Source: Gigaspora rosea
Taxonomy: Eukaryota; Glomeromycota; Glomeromycetes; Diversisporales; Gigasporaceae
DNA: 64,000 nt
Direction of reading: 5' to 3'
Assembly (NCBI GenBank): GCA_003550325.1
Contig: QKWP01000125.1
Span: 41,663 to 105,662, forward strand
Shown: positions 46,150 through 56,768 of the stretch, piece by piece
How the letters are laid out: the number at the start of each line of letters is the position of its first letter
Position numbering within the stretch: position 1 is the first letter of the stretch
Program-made: the position numbers and the translations under genes
Notes under the pieces: generated by a model
Database searches by the model: none
Seen by the model: the letters and a program-made list of their open reading frames with translations, nothing else
What the model was told of the DNA's origin: nothing

Positions 46150-46660
46150 ATTATATTCTTCTGTTTTTTTTTTTTTTTTAAAGTTTTTATCTAAAATCTA
46201 AATCTGAACATCTGCTTATAGCAACATAATTCAAAGCCTTGTTTCGTATACAGAATCCGATTAACGCCCTAGTATGTTTCTCGTCATTAATTAACAGTTT
46301 TTTTTTTTTTTTTTTTTTNTGCGTTGCGATGGCTGAGAACAATATCTATCCAATGGTTGCAAAGAATATCCTAAGTCAAGATATTGCACTGTTAACGGCA
46401 AAATTTTGCAAATTGAATAACGTCTTCTTGAATATCGTCGTTAGCAAAACAACTTAGCGATAGAAATTGAAGCTTTTGTAAGCTACCAACAATTTTTTGT
46501 AGTTGTATAGACAACTCACTAAACGAAATATGGAGATATGTAGTGTTTGGGCAGAATGACCCGCGCGAATTTTCTGTTCAAGCACTGCGAATTTGTTATC
46601 GCAATTGCGAGTTATCTGATCGTGTATGGGCCTCATCCTGATATATAATAAAGTTATCAA
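46150..46660 (-). pseudogene. F-box/LRR protein remnant B (C-terminal part)
   Basis: On the minus strand the frame near 46540-46320 reads TTYLHISFSELSIQLQKIV, LQFLSLSCFANDDIQEDV and QYLDLGYSLQPLDRY, like the LRR part of remnant A. A T-run (46296-46318, with one unknown base) interrupts it. The family C-terminus (RALIGFCIRNKALNYVAISR) follows at 46280-46215. No F-box start is seen upstream. Tandem same-strand neighbour of remnant A, so the pair likely arose by local duplication. Confidence 0.6.
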
Positions 46661-47390
46661 TTAGTAAACATTTAATAATTCCGATTAAGGCAGTTAATTG
46701 AATGACTCTTATCTTGCATGTGTTATCCAGGTTTCTTCTTTCATACTAACAACCGCCGAACCGGTTGCTGACCGGTTGCCCGTTTTTGGAAACTAGCAGG
46801 CTTGTCTCTGCTTAGCCCGATTTTCGATCTGTTGACTTACGTCAACTTGAATGAATGCATAATTAAATATGTCGATTGTGTTAATTCAAACCTGCTCAGT
46901 ATCACATCCCTACGTAACACATACTATAATTAATACAGTATGGATTTTTAGAAAATTTTAGTTAAAATTGAAAATTTTAGACATAAATTCTCTAGAATTT
47001 AGAAATTTTAGAAAACTTGAGTTGATACTAGAAATTTTAGATTTTTTGTGAAAATTTTATATCTAAAATTTTACGGGTCCCAGTCTGGGGTCCAAAACCA
47101 TTACCTATCTTAGTCATATATTAAAAAAGAAAACACATTGGTTCAGGACAAAGCACCCTAACTATGTTCGGGGCAGAATTACACAAAAGAAAAATAATAA
47201 TAAAAAAAAAGTTTACAACACCGAATATCTATGAATAGATAAACAGATAATGGATTTGAACTCTACTTTTGGTAATTTCATAGTATTAAATGTTCAAGAG
47301 GGTTGCATGTTTTAAAATAAAGTAAAAAAAATAGTACATACATATGAATGAATAGCATTTTTATCAGTTATTGAGCTTTTTAACTAAATT
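46661..47390. other. Intergenic region with AAATTTTAGA tracts
   Basis: 46930-47075 is built from AAATTTTAGA-like words in tandem and interspersed order, ending before GGGTCCCAGTCTGGGGTCC. Near 46755 an AACCGGTTGCTGACCGGTTG pair occurs. No gene seen. Confidence 0.5.
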
Positions 47391-47401
47391 ACAATAATAA
47401 A

Positions 47402-47650
47402 TTTTTTTACCTAATAAGGTTAGGTAAATGTTTTATATTGGTAATTAAAATATGCAATATATTTTTATTAATTTATTTATTCATACATTTTTAATAATAA
47501 TGGACCTCCTTTTTAATCGTGCAACTATTTTATTTTTTTTACCAATTAAGGTTAGGTAATTGTCCTATATTTAGTAATTAAGATATGCATTATTTTATTC
47601 GTGCGAAAAAATTGGACTTCCTTTTTAATCGTCATTTGCAATTTATTCTA
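47402..47650 (+). repeat. Direct repeat, period about 131 bp
   Basis: Two copies share AAGGTTAGGTAA, TTAATTAAAATATGCA-like and GGAC-TCCTTTTTAATCGT phrases, starting near 47402 and 47534. A basic 61-codon frame begins in the second copy but is driven by GCGC-rich repeats (47690-47762) and is not called as a gene. Confidence 0.65.
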
Positions 47651-48340
47651 TATATACAACCTATGTTCGATAAGCGAAAATTTTTGAGAGCGCTTGAGCG
47701 CAGCGCTTCGCATGCACTGCTCTTACGCAAGCGCAGTCGCAAGCACAAGCGCAAAGCGCTAAGAGAATAGAATAGACTACAATCGGTTGAAATTTGTGAA
47801 ACCCAAAATTTCCAAAAAAAGTTAAGTCAAAGAAAATCAATAAATGTCAATATAACTAAAATTTACCAGAAAAGTAATTTAGAGTAACACCAATCGTTAA
47901 CAATTATAACACATGTGGTGTTGAACACCAGTGGTGTGCTTTATCAACGTCCTATATATATATATTGCGCGTAACAAAATTATAACGTTTATTATAAATA
48001 ATTGTTATCGTTTATGGCATAATCTCAATCTCGAATACTGTATTTATTGCTGTGCATTTTTTATTTTAGCATAACATTCAGAATTTCATTTATTCTTATT
48101 TTAAGCAATAAATATAACCAATTAAAAAAAAATATTATTTCAATTTGAATCATATTACTACCTCACAGCTCATACTTTGCCACTAACCAATACCGAATCG
48201 TCAATAATTATAACCCATCATTAAATCAAGTGACGACTCAAAACTGCAAGCAGGCAACGCTTTCCACCACATGTACATTGCTAGTTGTTACGCTAAAATA
48301 CGAATGCGCAGGAAGACAGAATGAAAAGGTTTAAAAATTA
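47651..48340. other. Intergenic region
   Basis: It contains a cluster of AAGCGCA/GCGCTT words at 47688-47762 and a TATATATATA run at 47954. No gene supported. Confidence 0.4.
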
Positions 48341-49424
48341 CGCTTTTGATGGAATATATATGTCAATTAATAAATTTATCAAAAGTGAAAAATTATTGTA
48401 ACCTTTGTATCACTTTGATCAAACATAAAGATCCCCGGTACACTCCTGACACTTAAAATTTGTATTTTATTTGGAGCATGAATTTTTTTCCTTAAAAAAA
48501 AAAAACAAACCTAAACTACTTTGTTAGTGCTAATGATCACTAGAATTTTATTAGTTACAATATGAACTTTTTTTTTTACAAGTTTTATAATTGCAATTTC
48601 TCAACAACCCACTTATCAAATTGGGTTAGTTTTTTTTTTATTAAATAGTTATTCGTTACAATTATGAACATTGTATGTTAAGAAAGACGAATAGAAGGCT
48701 TTTGAATATTATATGTGAACAGCTGATTTAGGAAATTCGGGTTCGATGACTAATCTTATTACTTGTTATAAATTTGGAATTGGTGTAGAAATAATTTACC
48801 AGAAATCATTTGAATATTGCAAGAGATCTGCCGATTTAGGTGATGCTAATGGAATGTGTTGTGTTAGTTTTCTTTATGATGAGGTTGATCAAGGTTATAA
48901 GAAAGCATTTGAATACTATAAAAAATCTGCTAATATGTGTTCTAAGGCAGCAATAATGTTGCTGGCTGTTATTGAAACGGAATTGTACAAAGAGAGATAT
49001 TCAGAATGCAATTTATTGGTTCACGAAATATAAAAGCTTTTGAAAACTAATAAATCACCCGATCATAACAATCTTAACTTAAGAGAATATTGGACTATTA
49101 GAGATTTAAAATATCTTGGATTGATTATAAAGAGTTCAAAGATATCAAGAAATCTGGAAATGGAGGATTTGCAACTATATATGGTGCACGTTGCTTTGAT
49201 AGAGTTATTTATACATAAGGGATGTTGCGCTTAAAGTGATTCATAATTCAAACGAAGTCGTGCAAGAATTTATCCAGGAATTGAAGAATTACTACGAAAT
49301 TGGTTACGTGAATCCTTCGTTTTTTAATTGTTATTTGGTTTAAAAAATGATCATAGTAATTATATAATTGTCATGAAGGTTGTACTAAAAAGTTTGTTAC
49401 AACAAAATCTTGTAGAAGTTTTCC

Positions 49425-50478
49425 AGCGGAATTGGCAATATTTACGTCTCAGAAATACTTTTTGACACTAAAATCCATCCTTCAAAAAAAAACCAATCAA
49501 CTTACTGAGTTGGAAGTAAAGAATATAATTTGTTCGGCTCAAATCATTTTAAGAGAGGCTTTGAAATGAGGAGGAACTTTGGAATTTGATTTGATAATCC
49601 TTTAAGCAAAGAAGTATCATATCAAAATAGATTGAAAGTCTATAATCGAAAAGGAAAACCTTGTTATAACAATTGTGGAGTTTAATTGATAAATTAGAAA
49701 TTAAACAAGAAAAAACTGCTGAAAAAAACCGAAAGTACGAAGTACACGAAAAGGAAAACCTTGTAATAACAATTATGGAAATTAAATAAAAAAATTAGAA
49801 ATTAAACAAGAAAAAGCTGCTGAAAAAAACCGAAAGTACGAAGTACATTCTTTGTCCTCGGAGTCAGATTATTTAAAGGCATGTGAATTCTTTAAAAATA
49901 GTTGTTACTATCTAGTCTACTAGTAAAATTGATTATATGAAAAAACATCATTTAAAGAATATTTAAGCAAAGAAGTATCATATCAAGATGGATTGAAAGT
50001 CTATAATCGAAAAGGAAAACCTTGTTATAACAATTGCGGAGTTTAATTGATAAATTAGAAATTAAATAAGAAAAAACTGCTGAAAAAAACCGAAAGTACG
50101 AAGTACATTCTTTGTCCTCGGAGTCAGATTATTTAAAGGCATGTGAATTCTTTAAAAATAGTTGTTACTATCTAGTCTACTAGTAAAATTGATTATATGA
50201 AAAAACATCATTTAAAGAATATTTAGCTCAAATTGAAGACCCAAAAAACAATCAAGAAGTAAACTATGCTTTGCTGGAAACTCCTACTAATTTACAAGTA
50301 GACAAGTTTGAAATCTACCAGGAAACGTTAGGCTATAAGTTAGACCATGATTTATCTCGTGTACAAGTAGCTGAGAAAATACGAATAAGAAAGTTGCAAC
50401 AGAAGACATTTTATTTTGCCATATTGAAGAGTTTAGTTTGGATAGATTAGTGGACTATGCAGTAAATTGCTAGATCCA
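49425..50478 (+). other. Insertion splitting the kinase copy 4
   Basis: Relative to the other Sel1-kinases, about 1,050 bp are inserted between EV(S/F) and the conserved WRDKLNIL region. It contains broken coding-like frames (LAIFTSQKYFLTLKSILQKK at 49425-49490 and QVDKFEIYQETLGYKLDHDL at 50295-50360) of unknown family. No clear terminal repeats or target duplication were found. It may be a captured host gene piece or a transposon fragment. Confidence 0.5.
49604..50222 (+). repeat. Tandem duplication inside the insertion
   Basis: A unit beginning AAGCAAAGAAGTATCATATC recurs at 49965, 361 bp later. The first unit contains an additional internal duplication of about 100 bp (49654-49746 and 49747-49848, both ending CCGAAAGTACGAAGTACA). 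Confidence 0.8.
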
Positions 50479-51130
50479 GACAATTGAATGAAAGGATAAA
50501 TTGAATATTTTGAACGGTATAGCTATTGATCTTAAGTCGATTCATGCGCGAGAACTCATTCACAGAGATTTACGTAGCGAGAATATTTTGCAAGGAGATG
50601 CTTTGCAGAAAGCATATATCACCAATCTTGGATATTCTAAAAATGAAAAAGAAGGAAAAATTTATGATATTCTTTCATATATAGCACCTGACGTTTTAGT
50701 TGGTCAATCGTACATAAAGCATCAGATATTTACGATCTGAATTGTCATGTCAGAGATGATGAATTCCATTTGAAGAATATCTTGTAGCAAGAATTATAAA
50801 TGATCAATATCTAAATGTTTAGTACCTGATTACTATGTTAAATTAGCTACGAAATTTATGGATAAAAATTTTGATAAATGACTATTGCAACAGAAATTAT
50901 TGAAATAATCTCTCGATTGTTAGATGAAATAGAACAGCAAGAGATAATGATATCAAAAAACAATTTTTGGAAGCTAATAAGATTAAGACATAATCCGAAT
51001 AAACAAATACATTCACATGATATGTATACTAGTATTATATCTGAATCGAAAAAAAATTTCTGAATATATTAGTAACCTAATAACCCAATTAGTATTGTTG
51101 AAATACGAGTAATTTAGATTTAAAATTAAA

Positions 51131-52015
51131 CTAGCATCATCATTCACATTTAAATATAAACTATCTTTAAGTTTTAAATTAAATCCTTTTGTGCTATTAT
51201 AAATAGCCTTATTACCACTATTGTTTAATGATTAATTTATTAGTAATTGTCATTTTCACATTGTGCAATAAATAATATAATAAAAGATATGACCAATGAA
51301 AAATGGATAAAATTGATCATTGCAATGTGCATTTTTTATAATTTAGAAATTAAGATTATTATTATCAAATTTGTATATTTTTATATTCACTTAAAAGAAA
51401 TAAAAAATCAAATGATGAATAATATATATTATGAACGGAATGATTTGATTAAATACTTATGTAACACACTGAATTAATGTAAATTATTGAATACCTTATT
51501 TAAGTTCTTAGATTAATGTTTACATCAGTAATTGCTAATTCAGTACTTGCAAATTAAATTTAAAATGAAATTAATCAGTTGATTAAAAATAAATAATTTG
51601 TTTCAATAATCTTTATAATTACATATTAAATTATCTTTATAAATAAGTAATATTTGTGGATTAAATACAGTAGATAATTAATGTTAAAAATATGAACGCG
51701 AATAAAATGAAACTAAATACACGTAGTAATATACATCTAATAATATATATGATCAATTATCAAGACTATAAGATTAAATAGTAAACTTAACTAGGTCATT
51801 TTAACAAGCTAGTGTATAATAAAAGCTTTAATTACATATAAACAAGTTCGATACTTTAACTTAAATTGAAAATCATAAACTCAGACAGAAAGTGCCATAC
51901 TAGACTAGATTAATTCTTACTACACATTGGACATTATTATTAGGTTAATGAAAAAATGTTAATTATTTAATTATATTAACCACATTAATTGAGTTTGTGA
52001 AATGTTTGAGTTCCA
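51131..52015. other. AT-rich intergenic stretch
   Basis: Very AT-rich. A 76-codon frame at 51247-51477 is Ile/Lys/Asn-biased and not supported as a gene. Confidence 0.4.
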
Positions 52016-52020
52016 AATTA

Positions 52021-52181
52021 TTACTTTTAACTTTATTTTAGAAATAAATTTTTACTTTAATGTTTGATTATTTTATGAACATTAAACTATAAAGAAACCA
52101 GTTACTTTTAGCTTTATTTTAGAATAAATTTTAAACTTTAATGTTTGGTTATTTTATGAACATTAAACTATAAAGAAACCA
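52021..52181 (+). repeat. Direct repeat, two units of 81 bp
   Basis: TTACTTTTA(A/G)CTTTATTTTA to CATTAAACTATAAAGAAACC is present at 52021 and again at 52102 with a few changes. Confidence 0.8.
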
Positions 52182-52534
52182 ATTTTTTTATGCAAATTTT
52201 TTCTTTTTTTTTTGAGTGCTGTCAAATAAAAACCTATCACCGTTGGGGATTAAATTATATTTTGCACATGACATAATCCCTAATTAATTAAATAGATTAT
52301 GTCTAGTACTGTACAATCAATAATTGAAAGCCGATGACAAATTTATTATTCAGGATATAAATACATCGAATGCAAATTCTGGTAACAGAACAACCTCGTC
52401 AAATAATATTTTAGTACGACAACCGAGAGAGCTTCTGTGGCTATGGTGGTTGATATCATCAATTAATGTGGGTAAACTTTTAATTCGTTTTTAATTGAAT
52501 TTTATATGGACAGCTATTATGAATTTTAACTTTA

Positions 52535-52605
52535 GTCAAGATCTTTTTTTTTTTTATAACTCCTGAGGAGACGCTCAGTGGCGTACTTTATTTATATTTG
52601 CAAAA
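52535..52605 (-). mobile_element. Non-LTR retroelement 3' tail, second copy
   Basis: A T-run (52542-52554) followed by ATAACTCCTGAGGAGACGCT and GGCGTACTTTATTTATA, matching the tail layout at 30548-30668. It is minus-strand oriented. Confidence 0.5.
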
Positions 52606-52639
52606 CTGATACAATTATTTCAACGTTTTTATGACATAT

Positions 52640-53380
52640 GGCATAATAGGTTCTGGAAATGGGATTCCCTCCCCGCTTGGCCTGCGTAAAACAGCACCAA
52701 ATTTCGTAGATCGTGTTTATGTGCAACCACACCGTGTTTCTTCTTTGAATATTTCGTGGTTCTTCTAAGTTGGACGTCACCCATATTTCCTCTAAACTCT
52801 TGGGGGTGATTCTCTAGGACTTTCAAAGGGCCATATGCAATTTCCCAAAATTTTCTGGGCAACTTTGCACTAACACCGAGTATTCTAGTTCAATTTCAAA
52901 TAAACGGTCATATCATACTATTTAGATGATGATTCTGAATGTACGTATTAACCACACAAAAAACAGAACAACGTTCAAGCGATATGTTGGCGTGACCCGG
53001 TGTTGACATGTGACACCAGCACTCCTAAATTTGGATTTACCGTTGTAATTACAGCAATTACAGAAAAGTAGTCCAGGAAAACAGTGTATTGGCACGTGTA
53101 AAATGTCACGGGCTAATGGGCAGGTTTTGTACGTGCATGGTCTGAGTTGGTGGATTGTGTTCCCGTGCCAATTTAAACTTACGCACCTTTTGCAGCAGTT
53201 TACTAAGCCAATTGACACGGTGTATACACGAATGGAACGGTTAATTCAATGAAAATTCACACAACCTTCTTTCAAATGGATAATGTTTCAGAAGACTTGA
53301 TAGTAGTTAGAGTACATATATACAAAATTAACGCAAGTGCATATATGTAAAACTTTGCAGGGAATCTATTAATAAAAACA
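52640..53380 (+). repeat. Upstream block of module copy 3
   Basis: Matches 14070-14700 of module copy 1 (for example GGGATTCCCTCCCCGCTTGG and ATTTAGATGATGATTCTGAA). It contains a 30-bp segment near 52698-52727 absent from copy 1, and includes the repeat also seen inverted at 63165-63370. Minus-strand frames at 52592-52862 are not conserved as frames in copy 1. Confidence 0.7.
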
Positions 53381-53389
53381 GTCGTATTG

Positions 53390-54672
53390 ACAATTTTGAT
53401 TGAAATGGATGCCAGAGGCAAAAAGATATTGCTTTGAACTTTGATTGATAATGATATTTAAAGCTTTAAATAATCAACTTTATATTTATAGAATTCAAAT
53501 CTTTAAATAATCAACTTTATATTTATAGAATTCAAATCTTTAAATAATCAACTTTATATTTATAGAATTCAAATCTTTAAATAATCAACTTTATATTTAT
53601 AGAATTCAAATCTCTTAACTTCATTAATTTCCCGAATCGAGAAGAAGAATTGGACGATATATTGCAAGACTTTTCTGTAAATTTTATTTGGCTTTCAGGG
53701 ATTTTTTTTTTTTTTTTACTGTGTGGTTTCAATCTTATTGTATATCCTTATAAGAATTACTATTGATGGACTTAACTGGTTTTATAAATGTAATCGATTT
53801 GGGAGTTATACATTTTGCAGGAGCTAAGAAGTTAGCTTTAATGAATGAATTTTCATTTTATTAATTTGTTTCAAGTTATTGAAAGCGACTTACGGAATTT
53901 TATTTTAATCTTGCTTTCTTATCCTTTTCTGGTACGAAATTGACTAAATGTTATAAAATTTATAAAATTATCATCATCAGATTCATAATCATTAATATTT
54001 ATATGCATCCTTAGATTTGGATAATTTGGTTGAATTATACCTGGCTCGAAACTTAATTATGGATGCTGGCATTGTTTATCTAGACGGTATTGTATTCATA
54101 ATACATTTTACTACAAATATTAAATATCATACAAAATTTTATTAATATCCAGACAAAATTTTTAAATATGCCTGTGTGAACTTACTCATCTTAGTTTAAA
54201 CAAAATACTTAGCAAAAGTTCATCATCGTCTACAATCTGTAAATCTACATTTGCCTATAAGAAATTAAATACTTGTTGTAGGATATACGCACATTACTGA
54301 TAAAGGAGTAAGAGAATTAAGTGGTAAATATCTTTTCTATGCATGTACGACTTTGTCATAATTAAATACTGCATTTATTCATTTTTTTCAATTGATATTA
54401 TTTTATGTAGACTTACCACATTTGTCCTTCTTGAATTTGGCTATTACTCAAGTATCTTTGTCGTGTCGTAATATTTTGGCTAGTAAGTAGGCATCAAACT
54501 TTTAAATCGTTATGTAAAAATAAATACCGAAAATTTTAACAAATTTTTCATTTAATATTTAGATATTCTTTCGCTTAGACCAGTTCGCCTTAATGGAATT
54601 ACCAAAAAAGTTTGCGAGGATGAATATCACGATGCTCAAAAGAAAGAAGCCTATATGTATTTGGCATGTTGA
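53390..54672 (+). pseudogene. LRR protein gene, module copy 3
   Basis: It has the same exons as copies 1 and 2: NFINFPNREEELDDILQDF (53625-53675), TGFINVIDLGVIHFAGAKK (53770-53830), LDNLVELYLARNLIMDAGI-like (54015-54085), TDKGVRELSG (54296-54322), LPHLSFLNLAITQVSLSC (54412-54480) and a last exon with LRPVRLNGITKKVCEDEYHD ending MYLAC at 54670-54672. The later splice sites are intact. It retains the longer C-terminus lost in copy 1. Indels remain in the middle exons, for example near 53760 and 54270. It is the most gene-like LRR copy, but probably still damaged. Confidence 0.7.
53465..53612 (+). repeat. 37-bp minisatellite, four units
   Basis: Units starting TTTAAATAATCAACTTTATA and ending TAGAATTCAAATC lie at 53465, 53502, 53539 and 53576. 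Copies 1 and 2 of the module have a single unit here. Each unit carries the splice acceptor TTATAG and the first codons of the LRR exon, so the exon start is quadruplicated. Confidence 0.9.
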
Positions 54673-54950
54673 AATTCTCTGATATATGTATAAATGCTAA
54701 ACATATTATTTAATAAAGTTTAGAGCATTAAAATCGCATTAAAGACTTTTAACAACCTTCTGTAAAGTAAAATATAGTATAATGATTATTTTTACGAAGC
54801 ACCACATTTACAATTACTATTCATTTACTTGTAGCAAGAATATACTTAGCATTTTTTGTGACATCCCTCTGCCTTTAATAAATCCCAGCAAGTTTATTAT
54901 CCTATTTTATAAATCTATTACGAGGCGTTTCCAAAATTTCGATGATACGT

Positions 54951-55261
54951 ATTAGAAACGGGCCAGGATTAAGCAATACTGCTCCCAAGCCTACAGTAAA
55001 ATTATTAGCTGAGCATTTCTTGTTTAATAAATGACTACGACTTAATTAATAAAATTAAGGTTCTGTCGCACTAAAATACAAATATGCATACATACATATG
55101 TGGGAATTTTTTAAAATTACATTTTTGATATAAAAATATAGACAACTAATAAGTTAATCAAAAACGTAACTTTTGACGTAACTTTTGTGTCACTTTGGCC
55201 AAACATTAAATGTCCGTTACTCTAGACTTTATTTAGAACACAAATTTTTTTCCTTCATTAA
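54951..55261 (+). promoter_or_regulatory. Sel1-type upstream region, module copy 3
   Basis: This is the uninterrupted version of the block cut by the retrotransposon in copy 1 (GATACGTATTAGAAACGGGC at 54945-54964). It shares GCATACATACATA and ATCAAAAACGTAACTTTTGA with the other copies and probably holds the promoter of the Sel1-kinase. Confidence 0.55.
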
Positions 55262-56768
55262 AAAAAAAAAAAAGGACTCTGAAAACTTTTTACACTTGGA
55301 AATAATTATCGGTTTGGTATTGGTGTTGAGAAAGACGAAAAGAAGGGGTTTGAATATTTGATGAAAGCAGCTGAGTTAGGAAATTCAAATGCGATTTATG
55401 ATGTTGGTGTTTGTTATTATTATGGAATTGGAGTAAAAAGAAATTATCAGAAATCATTTGAATATTATAAGACATCTGCTGATTTGGGTAATGCTTATGG
55501 AATGAGTGGTGTTGGCACCTGTTATGAACATGGAATGGGAGTTGGTCAAGATTATAAAAAAGCATTTGAATACCATAAAAAATCAGCCAATATGGGTATT
55601 AAAGAATCAATGTATTGTGTTGCCAATTGTTATCGAAATGGTATCGGTACAAAGAGAAACATTCAGGGTTCAAATTATTGGTTCAAAAAGTATAGAAGTC
55701 TTTTGAAAACTAATAAATCACCAGATAATATTAATCCTGAACTTAAAAGAATATTAGACGATGAGAGATTTAAATTATCTTGGATTGATTATAATGAGTT
55801 TAGAGATATCCAGGAATTTGGAAAAGGAGGATTCGCAATTGTATATAGAGCAGATTGGGAAGACATCATTAATCGTACGTGGTGGGTTGTTGCACTTAAA
55901 GTGATTCATAATTCAAACGAAAATGAGCAAGAATTTATCCAGGAATTAAAGAATTACTGCGAAATTGGTTATGAGAATCCTTCATTCTTGAACTGTCATG
56001 GAATGTCAAGAAATGATTGTGGTGATTATATTATTGTTATGGGGATTGCACCAAAAGGATCGTTACGACAAAACCTTGTTGAAATATCACAATTGGAATG
56101 GAGGGATAAATTGAATATTTTGAACGGTATAGTTATTGATCTTGAGTCGGTACATTCGCAAGAAACTCGTTCATAGAGATTTACACAGCGGAAATATTTT
56201 GATCCAAGACCATTTGCAAAACGCATATATTACTGATCTTGGACTTTCTAAAAATGAAAAGGAAGGAAAAATTTGTGGCATTCTTCCATATATAGCACCT
56301 GAGGTTTTAGTTGGCCAACCGTATACTAAAGCATCAGAGATTTACAGTCTTGGAGTTATTATGACAGAGATTTCGACCGGACAAAGAGCATTTGATGGAA
56401 TTCCGTTTGATGATTATCTTGTAACAAGAATTATCGATGGATCAAGACCTAAATGTTTAGGACCTGATTGCTATATTAAGTTAGCTACGAAATGTATGTA
56501 TAAAGAATTTAATAAACGACCTTCTGCAACAGAAATTATTGAAATAATCACACGATGGTTAGATGAAATAGATCAGGAAAACGATAATGAAATCAAAAAA
56601 CAAATTTTGGAAGCTAATAGGATTAAACCAGAACCGAATAAACAAATACATTCACGTGATGTATATACTAGCAAGATATATGATACGAAAAAATTTTCGG
56701 AATATATTAGCCAACCAATTAGTATTGTAGAATTTTCGAGCAATTTCTCAAATTTAGAATCAAATTAA
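55262..56768 (+). pseudogene. Sel1-repeat protein kinase, module copy 3 (nearly intact)
   Basis: Best preserved Sel1-kinase. The homologous start has lost its ATG and has a 1-base deletion near 55283; the first in-frame ATG is at 55361 (MKAAELGNSNAIYD). About four Sel1 repeats follow to residue 110 or so. The kinase domain then has GKGGFAIVY, VALKVIHNS, and after a single extra A near 56163, [28 protein letters not shown] and [16 protein letters not shown], ending ...SNFSNLESN at 56768. DLG replaces DFG. Only two single-base changes separate it from a complete gene of about 490 aa; both lie in A-rich words and could be sequence errors. Otherwise it encodes a truncated, kinase-dead product. 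Confidence 0.85.

Larger units (their letters stand above)
48480..51130 (+). pseudogene. Sel1-repeat protein kinase, old copy 4
   Basis: The upstream block is a diverged form of that at 27109-27404. Sel1 repeats are readable at 48670-49020 (QKSFEYCKRSADLGDANGMC, then YKKAFEYYKKSANM). The kinase N-lobe (ALKVIHNSNE near 49227) follows a frame change. The C-lobe resumes at 50490 with LNILNGIAIDLKSIHARELI, HRDLRSENIL, then ITNLG where functional kinases have DFG or DLG, and YIAPDVLVGQ. The Asp-to-Asn change in this motif would abolish catalysis even without the frameshifts. A 1-kb insertion (49425-50478) splits the two lobes. It is the most diverged copy in the window. Confidence 0.85.

Noticed and set aside
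47585..47770. Basic 61-codon frame
   Set aside because: Starts in a direct repeat and its Arg/Lys-rich end is a GCGC-word repeat; likely chance.
52592..52862. Minus-strand frames in the module upstream block
   Set aside because: The homologous block at 14090-14240 has indels that destroy these frames, so there is no sign of coding constraint.
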